NCBI GenBank assembly: GCA_022424955.1
Contig: JAKMGK010000113.1
Coordinates: forward strand, 1-32,482
Source of the DNA: Flavobacteriaceae bacterium
Lineage (GTDB): Bacteria > Bacteroidota > Bacteroidia > Flavobacteriales > Flavobacteriaceae
DNA: 32,482 nucleotides
Direction of reading: 5' to 3'
Numbering within the stretch: position 1 is the stretch's first letter; the number at the start of each line of letters is the position of its first letter. The position numbers and the translations under genes were made by a program. The notes under the pieces are model-generated. The model searched no databases. It had not been told where the DNA came from and saw only the letters and a list, made by a program, of their open reading frames with translations. Shown piece by piece: positions 17,966-25,612 of this stretch.

Positions 17966-18336
17966 GTGAGAAATTTCTTCTGTACCTTCTTTATATTTTG
18001 TAGCAGTTTTACAATTGCACAAGAAGCGCATATCCTTTTTAATAGAATGGAGATGGCTTTACAGATGAAGAGTTGTTTGTGTCAGAAGTTTTAACTCCTG
18101 GTGTAAATGGCCCAGAAGCAACCTGGCAAATCATTAATTTAGATCAATATCCTAATGCAGTGGTCAAGGTCTATAACCGCAATGGACAGATGGTTTTTGA
18201 GATGAAAGATTACCGTAACGACTGGGCGGGGATTTATCAAAGAACAGGGGCATTATTACCAGCTGGGTCTTATTATTACCGTATTGATTTAGGCAATGGA
18301 AGAACACAAGATGGATGGTTATATTTAAGTTACTAA
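17966..18336 (+). pseudogene. Secreted protein consisting almost only of a T9SS type-B sorting domain, frameshifted
   Basis: A GTG at 17966, 3 bases after the thiolase stop, starts a good signal peptide (F-F-C-T-F-F-I-F-C-S-S-F-T-I-A-Q). This frame runs on into M-E-M-A and stops without the domain. The next frame, reachable from codon 18046, reads N-G-D-G-F-T-D-E-E-L-F and continues into a gliding-associated C-terminal (CHU_C, type-B T9SS) domain: D-Q-Y-P-N, V-Y-N-R-N-G-Q-M-V-F, L-P-A-G-S-Y-Y-Y-R-I and a final L-S-Y. In-frame stops lie just before 18046, so one base is missing (or two extra) around 18041-18046. The restored protein would be about 124 residues with no cargo domain. A sequencing error is possible. 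Confidence 0.7.
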
Positions 18337-18633
18337 ATGAAACCTCCTCTTGAAACCATAGGGCAAGTAATTCAGTGGGCATTAAATGCCCAAATGGATT
18401 TATTGCACGCCTATACCCAGCAATGGGGTTTTGCTGCAAAAGCAGATATATGGGAGAATTATACTGCACTCTTAAAAGCAGAACTTCCTTTATTGATTAA
18501 CAGTGAATCACTTCCGGCGAATAGCCAAAAAGCATTGATCGACTTTTTAAGCGATCCTACTCAAGTTTATCATCTAGAAATGAGTACAGATGAAATGGCC
18601 ATACTGTTTTTGCGTTTTTTAGAAAAAGACTAA
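18337..18633 (+). CDS. Small protein of unknown function
   Basis: 98 residues, not recognised. The ATG directly follows the TAA of the sorting-domain gene, so the two are probably co-translated. The protein is soluble, with no signal peptide or membrane segment, predicted largely helical, and fairly rich in Leu, Ala and Gln. It ends with an L-F-L-R-F-L-E-K-D helix. Its position in a tight run after thiolase supports it being real; nothing points to a function. Confidence 0.65.
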   Translation: MKPPLETIGQVIQWALNAQMDLLHAYTQQWGFAAKADIWENYTALLKAELPLLINSESLPANSQKALIDFLSDPTQVYHLEMSTDEMAILFLRFLEKD

Positions 18634-18662
18634 CTTCAGTCTTGTAATTTGATACAATCTTC

Positions 18663-19052
18663 ATGCGTAAAATAGTTATTTTATTATTGTTTTTCGTTCA
18701 GTTGGGCTGGGCGCAAATTGACCTGTCTCCATATGAAATAACCCTAACTTCTGAAGTAGCTTTTGCGCCTGCAACAGAAGAAATTGATCAAATGCGCTTG
18801 AGTTTTGAAGCACAAGGTTGGCCCATAGAGGTGTTAAAATATACCATGTTCCGATTACGCCAAAACCCTTATTTAGTGAGTACATTTTTTATTCAGTTAA
18901 CGATAATTCATCCAGATCAATCGAAAAAGTTACTTATTCCAGTTCCAATAAATGAGCGTTATATCAAAGCCTTTAGAACAGAAGAGGGCTTTAATGAAAG
19001 TTATTACGATTTCTTGTCTGACACCTATGAATGGATTATAGAAGGTCTTTAG
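18663..19052 (+). CDS. Secreted protein of unknown function
   Basis: 129 residues, not recognised. A clear signal peptide covers residues 1-18 (I-V-I-L-L-L-F-F-V-Q-L-G-W-A-Q). The mature part of about 110 residues is mixed alpha/beta with no cysteine and ends W-I-I-E-G-L. It follows the 98-residue gene by 29 bases and probably shares its transcript. The envelope location is inferred from the signal peptide. Confidence 0.7.
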   Translation: MRKIVILLLFFVQLGWAQIDLSPYEITLTSEVAFAPATEEIDQMRLSFEAQGWPIEVLKYTMFRLRQNPYLVSTFFIQLTIIHPDQSKKLLIPVPINERYIKAFRTEEGFNESYYDFLSDTYEWIIEGL

Positions 19053-19097
19053 AGCGTCACTTAAATACCGTATGCTAGCTCTTGTTAACTATTTCAT

Positions 19098-19349
19098 TTA
19101 TTGACAATATTCTTCTCCAATTGAAAATGCGTTATAAACACTTTGGGTTACCTCTCCACTCAATCGATTATCAGGCAAGAAAGAAGCATTGTCATTCTCT
19201 GTAGAAATATCAAAACTATAGTTGGGGTCTAGGATAAAAAAGAAGCGTCCGTCTCGATTGACCTTATCATAGATTTCCCCACACTTTTCTGGCGTGGTAC
19301 AATGACTCCCTAGGAATAAAACGATCATTAAAGACAAAAGGTACCGCAT
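19098..19349 (-). CDS. Small lipoprotein of unknown function
   Basis: 83 residues. A lipoprotein signal ends L-G-S-H-C with the cysteine at about 17. Three more cysteines, including a near-terminal E-E-Y-C-Q, could form disulfides. No family is recognised. It lies 18 bases after the end of the arsenate reductase-like gene on the same strand, so it may be its operon partner. Confidence 0.65.
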   Translation of the reverse strand: MRYLLSLMIVLFLGSHCTTPEKCGEIYDKVNRDGRFFFILDPNYSFDISTENDNASFLPDNRLSGEVTQSVYNAFSIGEEYCQ

Positions 19350-19367
19350 ATTGACAAGGTATAAATT

Positions 19368-19970
19368 TTAAGCGATAGAAGAGAAGATGTAATGCATCTC
19401 TGTAGCAATCTCGATGGATTTGTTATGGTAGGCAGTTTTTTCTTCTGGGGTGTTGTCAAAAGCTTTGGGGTCTTTGTATCGCACAGGAATACGTTGTTCT
19501 GCTCCGGGGATAAAAGGGCAGTTTTCATCTGCATGGGCACAGGTCATCACTGCGGCAAAATCTTTTGTTGGGCTAGTAGGGTCGTCATAAAGTTTTGAGA
19601 AATATTCCCCAAAATACTCCCCTCCCATACTAATTTGATAATAAGGATTGTCTCCGTTTTCTTTGGTTTTAATATTAAAGCCTTGAGACAAAAGGGTGTT
19701 GATCACACGTTCATTGCAAGCGGTTACTTCTACTCCTCCAGAATAGGTATTGCAGTCGATCCCGTGATACTGTGCCATCACTTTTGCCCACAATTGTGAG
19801 AATTGACTTCTTCTGGAATTATGGGTACAAATAAAGTTAAGGTTAAGTGGCTTGTTTTGCACTTTTTGCGTCTTGATATAATCAATTAATAAGGCCAATT
19901 CTTCTTTTCGCTTTGGGCTGAGATGAGCGACAGAAAGTTTTTCTACCAATTGGTTTAGTAGTGTATTCAT
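19368..19970 (-). CDS. Arsenate reductase / low-molecular-weight phosphatase-like protein
   Basis: 200 residues from the ATG at 19970. A TTG 15 bases upstream is less likely. The LMW-phosphatase P-loop C-x5-R is at C48-R54 (C-T-H-N-S-R-R), preceded by L-N-F-I. A cysteine pair at C144 and C151 (C-A-H-A-D-E-N-C) has the spacing of the redox pair C82/C89 of thioredoxin-coupled arsenate reductases, which suggests arsenate reduction by a disulfide cascade. The N-terminal 40 residues are an extra helical part. No ars operon is adjacent, so a general protein phosphatase role remains possible. Confidence 0.8.
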   Translation of the reverse strand: MNTLLNQLVEKLSVAHLSPKRKEELALLIDYIKTQKVQNKPLNLNFICTHNSRRSQFSQLWAKVMAQYHGIDCNTYSGGVEVTACNERVINTLLSQGFNIKTKENGDNPYYQISMGGEYFGEYFSKLYDDPTSPTKDFAAVMTCAHADENCPFIPGAEQRIPVRYKDPKAFDNTPEEKTAYHNKSIEIATEMHYIFSSIA

Positions 19971-20027
19971 AGGATAAAAATACAACTCTAATGTAGGCTA
20001 GAGACTAAACGAAAAATTAAATAATAG

Positions 20028-20405
20028 TTAATTTAATTTTTTGTGTAAACGCCATATAACTAAACACATTCCTAACATTCCTATAGCAGGGGCACTTCTC
20101 AATAAAGGATCTCCAACTTTTAAATGCATGCTAATGGCTCCTAGCATAAGAACAGCAATAATTTGAGCGGCAGGAACAACCGTTTGTTTGAGGCGCAAGC
20201 CGAAAAATAATGCCAATGCAGCGAGTAATTTTATTCCCCCAATGAGGTAAAAAATATTTTCACTCAAGCCATAGGTTAAAAATTCTTCTTTAAGGGTCAA
20301 GGCGGCACCTCCTCGATAAGGCGATGCTTGATCCATATTTAAAAGCCAAACATTAAAAACAGTCCCTGACACAAGGACAATAAAGAGACGATAAATCCAA
20401 ATCAT
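20028..20405 (-). CDS. DoxX-like membrane protein
   Basis: 125 residues from the ATG at 20405. The frame is open further upstream, but that would run into the thioesterase gene. Four hydrophobic segments follow the DoxX layout: about 3-21, 51-71, 74-90 and 97-118, with a basic tail R-L-H-K-K-L. The function of such proteins is poorly defined; some are linked to respiratory or redox membrane complexes. It lies 10 bases after the thioesterase gene on the same strand. Confidence 0.72.
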   Translation of the reverse strand: MIWIYRLFIVLVSGTVFNVWLLNMDQASPYRGGAALTLKEEFLTYGLSENIFYLIGGIKLLAALALFFGLRLKQTVVPAAQIIAVLMLGAISMHLKVGDPLLRSAPAIGMLGMCLVIWRLHKKLN

Positions 20406-20415
20406 AGGATAAAAT

Positions 20416-20781
20416 TTATTTAATTGTTGTTTTATTTCCTTCTTGGTCAATCGCCACAAAAACGATATCACAGGAGCAATTTTCTTTTTTCTCTTGTTCA
20501 ATCAAATTCTCGCTTGAGACTTTGACATGAATGCGCATTGAGGTATTTCCTACCTCTATTAGCGTAGCAGTCAAAAAGACCAGATCTCCAATATGAATGG
20601 CTTTTAAAAACTCTATATCATCGACAAATTTCGTGACACAGTTTTTTTTAGCATAGCGAACAGCTAAGGCATAAGCCACTTCATCAATCCACTTCATCAC
20701 CTTTCCACCGTGAACATTACCGTGGTAATTCACATCGGTAGTTTGGGCGAGAAAAGACATGCTTAGCGTGTTTTTATCCAT
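20416..20781 (-). CDS. Acyl-CoA thioesterase, hotdog fold
   Basis: 121 residues. It hydrolyses acyl-CoA to free acid and CoA. The family signature H-G-N-V-H-G-G-K-V-M-K-W-I-D-E-V-A lies at about 20-36, containing the active-site Asp/Glu (D33/E34), and matches YciA/acyl-CoA hydrolase members. The chain is shorter than many at the C-terminus. It is divergent from the hydroxyacyl-CoA dehydrogenase gene, which acts on related substrates. The DoxX-like gene follows. Confidence 0.88.
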   Translation of the reverse strand: MDKNTLSMSFLAQTTDVNYHGNVHGGKVMKWIDEVAYALAVRYAKKNCVTKFVDDIEFLKAIHIGDLVFLTATLIEVGNTSMRIHVKVSSENLIEQEKKENCSCDIVFVAIDQEGNKTTIK

Positions 20782-20861
20782 ATTCCTTTAAAGTTAAGAC
20801 AAATTCTCTAATCATGCGATTAACCCCTTAAACAAAATCAAAAAGGTAAAAGAAATCCTTT

Positions 20862-20869
20862 TATCTTTG
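20862..20869 (+). promoter_or_regulatory. -7 promoter box of the hydroxyacyl-CoA dehydrogenase gene
   Basis: TATCTTTG matches TAnnTTTG exactly and ends 7 bases before the first ATG (20877). The transcript start would fall almost on that ATG, so the second ATG at 20886 may be the real start. No clear TTG lies upstream. Confidence 0.5.
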
Positions 20870-20876
20870 AGAAAGT

Positions 20877-21767
20877 ATGAAAGACATGAAAAACATTACA
20901 GTGGTGGGAAGTGGCACCATGGGAAGCGGAATCGCTCATTGCTTTGCGCAATATGGATTTAACGTCAATTTAGTGGATCTATCGCAAGAGGCATTAAAGC
21001 GGGCCATGGTAAAAATAGAGGCTAATTTAGATCGACAGCTTAAAAAAGAAATTTTAAGCTTAGAAGAAAAAGCAGCGGCCTTAGCGAGAATTAGACCAAT
21101 GACCGTTTTAGAAGAGGCTGTTCAAAAGGCAGATTTAGTGGTAGAAGCCGTTTCAGAAAATCAAGCAGTCAAAGCCAAAATCTTTGCGCAATTAGACAAG
21201 CACGCGCCAACGGAATGTATACTGGCGACTAATACTTCTTCTTTATCAATCACTACCATAGCGGCCTTTACAAAGCGACCAGAAAAAGTGATTGGGATGC
21301 ATTTTATGAATCCAGTACCCGTAATGCGATTAGTAGAAATCATCAAAGGGTATCAAACAAATGAGACCACTTTATCTGCTATTACAGCACTAACCACCCA
21401 GATTGAAAAAGTACCTTTAGTTGCGGCAGACTATCCTGGTTTTGTTGCGAACAGGATCTTATTACCCATGATCAACGAAGCTATCGAGGCCTTGTTCCAG
21501 GGAGTAGCAGGCGTAGAGGCCATTGATGAAATGATGAAGTTAGGAATGGGTCACCCTATGGGTCCTTTGCGTTTAGCAGATTTTATTGGTTTAGATGTGT
21601 GTCTTTCTGTATTAGAGGTGCTCCATCAAGGTTTTGGGAAAGATAAATATGCCCCCTGCCCTTTACTACGCAATCTTGTGACGGCAGGAAATTTAGGGGT
21701 TAAAACGAAGTGTGGTTTTTATGACTACAGTGATAATCCCAAACAACCCACCCCACTAAAATTTTAA
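20877..21767 (+). CDS. 3-hydroxyacyl-CoA (3-hydroxybutyryl-CoA) dehydrogenase
   Basis: 296 residues, or 293 if the ATG at 20886 is used; the promoter position and the family N-terminus (M-K-N-I-T-V-V-G-S-G-T-M-G) favour the latter. It interconverts 3-hydroxyacyl-CoA and 3-oxoacyl-CoA with NAD. The Rossmann motif G-S-G-T-M-G-S-G is at 11-18, and the catalytic region H-F-M-N-P-V-P-V-M is near 141-149. The C-terminal helical domain has G-H-P-M-G-P-L-R-L-A-D. The single-domain size suggests a PaaH/HbdA-type enzyme and not the fused beta-oxidation protein. A DMT gene follows after 12 bases. Confidence 0.94.
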   Translation: MKDMKNITVVGSGTMGSGIAHCFAQYGFNVNLVDLSQEALKRAMVKIEANLDRQLKKEILSLEEKAAALARIRPMTVLEEAVQKADLVVEAVSENQAVKAKIFAQLDKHAPTECILATNTSSLSITTIAAFTKRPEKVIGMHFMNPVPVMRLVEIIKGYQTNETTLSAITALTTQIEKVPLVAADYPGFVANRILLPMINEAIEALFQGVAGVEAIDEMMKLGMGHPMGPLRLADFIGLDVCLSVLEVLHQGFGKDKYAPCPLLRNLVTAGNLGVKTKCGFYDYSDNPKQPTPLKF

Positions 21768-21779
21768 AAACCGCTTAAT

Positions 21780-22631
21780 TTGATCAAGGGGAACTCTTCT
21801 CATTTTATATTACTCAATCTATCGGTTTTGTTTATCAGTACCTCTGGAGTACTTGGTAGGTGGATTGCTCTTCCGCCAGAGGTTAGTATTTTTTGGCGCA
21901 GCCTTATTGCGATTCCTTTACTAATTGTAATATTGAAATTAGGGAAGCAATCTCTAGGGGCTGTTTTTCAATGGGAGCCTAAATTAATTCTTGCCGGACT
22001 CTTTATGGGAACCCACTGGGTCACTTATTTTTATGCCTTACAGTGGTCTAATGTTGCCATAGGAATGCTTTCATTATTTACATACCCAGTCATTACCGCT
22101 TTTTTAGAGCCCTTATTTTTTAAAACTCGTTTCCAAAAGCGTCACTTATTTGTGGGGGGATTAACCCTTTTGGGCGTTTATTTTTTAGTCCCTTCTTTTG
22201 CCCTTGCACAAACCCATGGGGGGGCACTCGCTATAGGAATTTTTTCAGCTTTCTGTTATGCCATGCGAAACCTCCTTTTGAAGGGAGCGGCGCAAGAACA
22301 AAGCGGTTTGCAATTAATGTTATTTCAAGTAGTTATTATTGCACTTTGTTTCCTCCCCTTTGTGTCTTTTGAAAAATTTGAAATGAGTATTTCCTTTTGG
22401 TGGGCCTTACTTTTCTTAGCCCTCTTTACCACCGTTATAGGACATAGTCTTTTTTTGCATAGCCTGAAATATTTTACGGTTACTACGGCGAGTTTGATGT
22501 CGAGTATCAATCCGTTATATGGAATTCTAATCGCCTACCTTTTCCTCAATGAAATTCCTCACTGGGGCGTTTATATAGGCGGGACCCTCATTATTTTCGC
22601 GGTATTATTTGAAAATAAGTTTTCTCGTTAA
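21780..22631 (+). CDS. EamA/DMT-family transporter (second)
   Basis: 283 residues with about ten membrane segments in two EamA repeats (first repeat ends near 136; the second includes A-I-G-I-F-S-A-F-C-Y-A-M-R-N). The start is TTG at 21780, the only codon that gives the complete first helix; no ATG fits. It follows the dehydrogenase gene by 12 bases and is probably co-transcribed. The substrate is unknown. It differs clearly from the other DMT gene at 11444. Confidence 0.84.
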   Translation: MIKGNSSHFILLNLSVLFISTSGVLGRWIALPPEVSIFWRSLIAIPLLIVILKLGKQSLGAVFQWEPKLILAGLFMGTHWVTYFYALQWSNVAIGMLSLFTYPVITAFLEPLFFKTRFQKRHLFVGGLTLLGVYFLVPSFALAQTHGGALAIGIFSAFCYAMRNLLLKGAAQEQSGLQLMLFQVVIIALCFLPFVSFEKFEMSISFWWALLFLALFTTVIGHSLFLHSLKYFTVTTASLMSSINPLYGILIAYLFLNEIPHWGVYIGGTLIIFAVLFENKFSR

Positions 22632-22721
22632 CCCAAGAGGTTATAAAAAACACAAACTGTTATATTTTATTTAACTGAAAAAAAATTAATCAAAGGATTT
22701 TATTATGCAAGAATAATAGTT

Positions 22722-22729
22722 TACTTTTG
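22722..22729 (+). promoter_or_regulatory. -7 promoter box of etfB-etfA
   Basis: TACTTTTG matches TAnnTTTG exactly and lies 37 bases before the etfB ATG. The -33 region has no clear TTG. The gap of about 135 bases after the DMT gene fits a separate transcription unit. Confidence 0.55.
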
Positions 22730-22766
22730 GAAAGAAGAAAAATGTATCAACCCTAAATAAAAGGAT

Positions 22767-23513
22767 ATGAAAGTACTCGTATGTATTAGCCATGTACCCG
22801 ACACCACCTCAAAAATCAATTTTGTAGAGAATGACACAAAATTTGATACCGCAGGAGTGCAGTACATTATTAATCCAAATGATGAATTTGGTTTAACACG
22901 TGCCATGTGGTTAAAAGAGAAAGATGGAGCAGAAGTGGATGTGATTAATGTGGGAGGAGCAGAAACAGAATCTACCCTTAGAAAAGCATTAGCCATTGGA
23001 GCAGATAAAGCAATACGTGTAAATAATGAAGCAATAGATGCCACCCAGGTGGCCAAAGAAATTGTAGCGGTGATCCAAAACAATTCATACGATTTAATTA
23101 TTGCAGGAAGAGAATCCATTGATTATAACGGGGGAATGGTTCCAGGAATGATTGCAGCCATGCTAGAGACGAGCTATGTCAACAACTGTGTTGGTTTAGA
23201 AATAGACGGAGACAAAGCAACTGCGATTCGCGAGATTGACGGCGGAAAAGAAACCGTTACAACTAATTTGCCGCTAGTCATTGGTGGGCAAAAAGGTTTA
23301 GTGGAAGAAAGTGATTTAAAAATCCCCAATATGCGTGGGATTATGATGGCTCGTAAAAAGCCCTTAGAAGTAATCGAGCCAAATGGAGCAGCTGCTTCAT
23401 CAACAACGATTAAATTCGAAAAACCAGCCCCTAAAGGGGAAGTGAAGTTAGTTGACGCTGATAATGTCGATCAATTAATCGAGCTATTACACAACGAAGC
23501 AAAAGTAATTTAA
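22767..23513 (+). CDS. etfB: Electron transfer flavoprotein subunit beta
   Basis: 248 residues. With EtfA it accepts electrons from acyl-CoA and other dehydrogenases and passes them to the quinone pool. It has the N-terminal K-V-L-V-C-I-S-H-V-P-D-T, the N-P-N-D-E-F motif near 37-42, and I-I-A-G-R-E-S-I-D-Y-N-G-G-M-V-P near 112-127 in the nucleotide-binding domain. It has its own upstream promoter box and is followed by etfA after 19 bases. Confidence 0.95.
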   Translation: MKVLVCISHVPDTTSKINFVENDTKFDTAGVQYIINPNDEFGLTRAMWLKEKDGAEVDVINVGGAETESTLRKALAIGADKAIRVNNEAIDATQVAKEIVAVIQNNSYDLIIAGRESIDYNGGMVPGMIAAMLETSYVNNCVGLEIDGDKATAIREIDGGKETVTTNLPLVIGGQKGLVEESDLKIPNMRGIMMARKKPLEVIEPNGAAASSTTIKFEKPAPKGEVKLVDADNVDQLIELLHNEAKVI

Positions 23514-23532
23514 CCATAAAAAAGTAGAGAAG

Positions 23533-24486
23533 ATGTCTGTATTAGTCTATGCCGAATCCGAAGGAGGAAAATTAAAAAAAGTTGCTTTTGAAGTAGCCTC
23601 ATATGGGAAAGCTGTCGCCGACCAAATGGGAACAGAAGTAATTGCGGTAACCTTTAATGTTGCAGATGCTGATGCCTTAGGGAACTATGGAGTAAGCAAA
23701 GTAATGAACATCACTGTTGATGGAAACTTTGACGCTAAAATATATGCTAGTGGAATCCAGCACGCTGCTTCTGAAGCTGCCGCCAAAGTGGTAGTCGTAA
23801 GTTCAAGCGCCGACAGTCGCTATTTAACTCCATTATTAGCCATAGGATTAGAGGCGGGATATGCAACCAATGTTGTTGCGGCTCCTTCCAGCCTTTCTCC
23901 TTTTACGGTAAAGCGTTCTGCTTTTACCAATAAAGCCTTTACCCAAACCGAAATTTCTTCTGAGATAAAAATCATTGGGGTATCCAATAACGCCTTTGGA
24001 TTAGTGGAAAATACTACTGCATGTACTGTAGAAGATTTCGCCCCTGGTTTAGCCACTTCAGCCATTACGGTTGAATCTGTCGATAAAGCAACAGATAAAG
24101 TTACCATTGCAGATGCAGAGGTAGTTGTTTCTGGTGGTCGTGGATTAAAAGGTCCAGAAAACTGGCACCTAATTGAAGACCTAGCCAGTACCTTGGGGGC
24201 AGCAACGGCATGTTCAAAACCTGTTTCAGATATGGGTTGGCGTCCGCACAGCGAACACGTGGGACAAACAGGAAAGCCAGTCGCGTCAAACTTATATATC
24301 GCCATTGGTGTCTCTGGAGCAATCCAGCACTTAGCAGGAATTAATTCTTCTAAGGTGAAAGTCGTGATCAATAATGATCCCGAAGCACCTTTTTTTAAAG
24401 CAGCCGATTATGGTATCGTGGGTGATGCATTTGAGGTTGTACCACAGTTAATTGAGAAGCTTAAAGCATTTAAGGCGCAAGCTTAA
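23533..24486 (+). CDS. etfA: Electron transfer flavoprotein subunit alpha
   Basis: 317 residues. The C-terminal FAD-binding domain is plain: S-G-G-R-G-L-K-G-P-E-N-W near 196-207, followed by S-D-M-G-W-R-P-H-S-E-H-V-G-Q-T-G-K, I-A-I-G-V-S-G-A-I-Q-H and N-N-D-P-E-A-P-F-F. It pairs with EtfB encoded just upstream. The unit ends at a strong terminator 16 bases downstream. It links the acyl-CoA enzymes of this window to respiration. Confidence 0.95.
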   Translation: MSVLVYAESEGGKLKKVAFEVASYGKAVADQMGTEVIAVTFNVADADALGNYGVSKVMNITVDGNFDAKIYASGIQHAASEAAAKVVVVSSSADSRYLTPLLAIGLEAGYATNVVAAPSSLSPFTVKRSAFTNKAFTQTEISSEIKIIGVSNNAFGLVENTTACTVEDFAPGLATSAITVESVDKATDKVTIADAEVVVSGGRGLKGPENWHLIEDLASTLGAATACSKPVSDMGWRPHSEHVGQTGKPVASNLYIAIGVSGAIQHLAGINSSKVKVVINNDPEAPFFKAADYGIVGDAFEVVPQLIEKLKAFKAQA

Positions 24487-24501
24487 GATTATTTTACACT
24501 T

Positions 24502-24533
24502 AAAAAAGGCGATGTTTAACATCGCCTTTTTTT
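24502..24533 (+). terminator. Rho-independent terminator after etfA
   Basis: A run, GGCGATGT, loop TTA, ACATCGCC, T run. The 8-bp stem is perfect and extended by A-T pairs. It could work in both directions, but only the plus strand has a gene ending here. Confidence 0.92.
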
Positions 24534-24549
24534 ATGCCATAATATCCCG

Positions 24550-24557
24550 TATTTTAG
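24550..24557 (+). promoter_or_regulatory. Candidate -7 box of galM
   Basis: TATTTTAG has one mismatch to TAnnTTTG and ends 4 bases before the galM ATG, predicting a leaderless transcript. Its -33 region would fall in the T run of the etfA terminator. Confidence 0.4.
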
Positions 24558-24561
24558 ACAG

Positions 24562-25602
24562 ATGAACCCTAAGATTACAAGCGATTATTTTGGAAAACTC
24601 AAAAATGGTCAAGCAGTTAAAGCCTATACATTAAGCAATCATAACGGATTAGAGGTTGAGGTTCTCAATTATGGAGGGATTATTCGACGCTTATCTCTCC
24701 CAGATCGAGAGAAACAGCTTGAAAACTGTGTTTTAGGGTTTGATAATCTGCGTGATTACGAAGAAAAAAGCCCTTATTTTGGTGCGCTTATTGGCCGCTA
24801 TGGCAACCGAATTGCTCATGGAAAATTTTCCCTTGATGGGACAACATATACATTGGCTCAAAATCATGGAGAGCATCACCTACACGGTGGAGAAAAAGGG
24901 TTTCACAAAGCCATTTGGACTGTTCAAGAAGACATTACAAAGGAAGGAGTTGGTTTAATTTTAACCCATATTAGTCCCCATATGGAAGAGGGATATCCAG
25001 GTAAACTTACCACACAAGTTACTTATCGTCTAACAGAACAAAACACTTTAATGGTGGACTATCTAGCCCATACAGATCGCCCCACCGTATTAAACTTAAC
25101 ACAACATAGTTATTTTAATTTATCAGGGAATCCACAGCAAGATTGTTTAGATCATCAATTAGCAATACAGGCCAAGCATTTTTTAGCGGTAGATAAAAAT
25201 ATGATTCCTAGCGGAGAGATGATAGCTGTAAAAAACACTCCTTTTGATTTTACAACAACACAAGATATTGGCAGTGCCATCAAGCAATCTCATGAGCAAT
25301 TGACTAAGGGAAATGGTTTTGATCATTGTTATTGTTTAGCATTAGAAACAAACCGGTTAAAAAGAGTAGCCGCGCTATATCATCCGCAAAGCGGAAGAAA
25401 AATGCAAGTTCACACTACATCACCTGGGATGCAATTGTATACAGCGAATCATTTAGAAGCACCTTTTGTCGCCTACGGAGCCGTTTGTTTAGAAACCCAG
25501 GCTTATCCAGATAGTCCTAATCAAAGCCATTTTCCTTCTACCGTTTTAAGGCCAGAAGTTCCTTTTAAATCGTCCACTCATTTTCATTTTTCAATAGATT
25601 AA
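24562..25602 (+). CDS. galM: Aldose 1-epimerase (galactose mutarotase)
   Basis: 346 residues. It interconverts alpha and beta anomers of hexoses. The motif H-H-L-H-G-G has H106 in the position of H96 of the Lactococcus enzyme, T-Q-H-S-Y-F-N-L carries catalytic H182, and the catalytic base is E311 in V-C-L-E-T-Q-A-Y-P-D. There is no signal peptide, so it is cytoplasmic. The next gene starts 10 bases downstream. No other sugar genes are nearby. Confidence 0.92.
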   Translation: MNPKITSDYFGKLKNGQAVKAYTLSNHNGLEVEVLNYGGIIRRLSLPDREKQLENCVLGFDNLRDYEEKSPYFGALIGRYGNRIAHGKFSLDGTTYTLAQNHGEHHLHGGEKGFHKAIWTVQEDITKEGVGLILTHISPHMEEGYPGKLTTQVTYRLTEQNTLMVDYLAHTDRPTVLNLTQHSYFNLSGNPQQDCLDHQLAIQAKHFLAVDKNMIPSGEMIAVKNTPFDFTTTQDIGSAIKQSHEQLTKGNGFDHCYCLALETNRLKRVAALYHPQSGRKMQVHTTSPGMQLYTANHLEAPFVAYGAVCLETQAYPDSPNQSHFPSTVLRPEVPFKSSTHFHFSID

Positions 25603-25612
25603 ACCACTTAAT

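Noticed and set aside
18041-18046. Programmed ribosomal frameshift joining the signal peptide to the sorting domain
   Set aside because: No proper slippery heptamer is in frame, and a -1 slip one codon earlier meets TAG; a base loss or sequencing error is simpler.
20406-20501. Extended start of the DoxX-like protein
   Set aside because: The extra 32 residues lie inside the thioesterase gene on the same strand in another frame; the ATG at 20405 begins the first membrane helix.
23820-24371. Long minus-strand frame within etfA
   Set aside because: Antisense shadow of a well-supported gene with no domain of its own.
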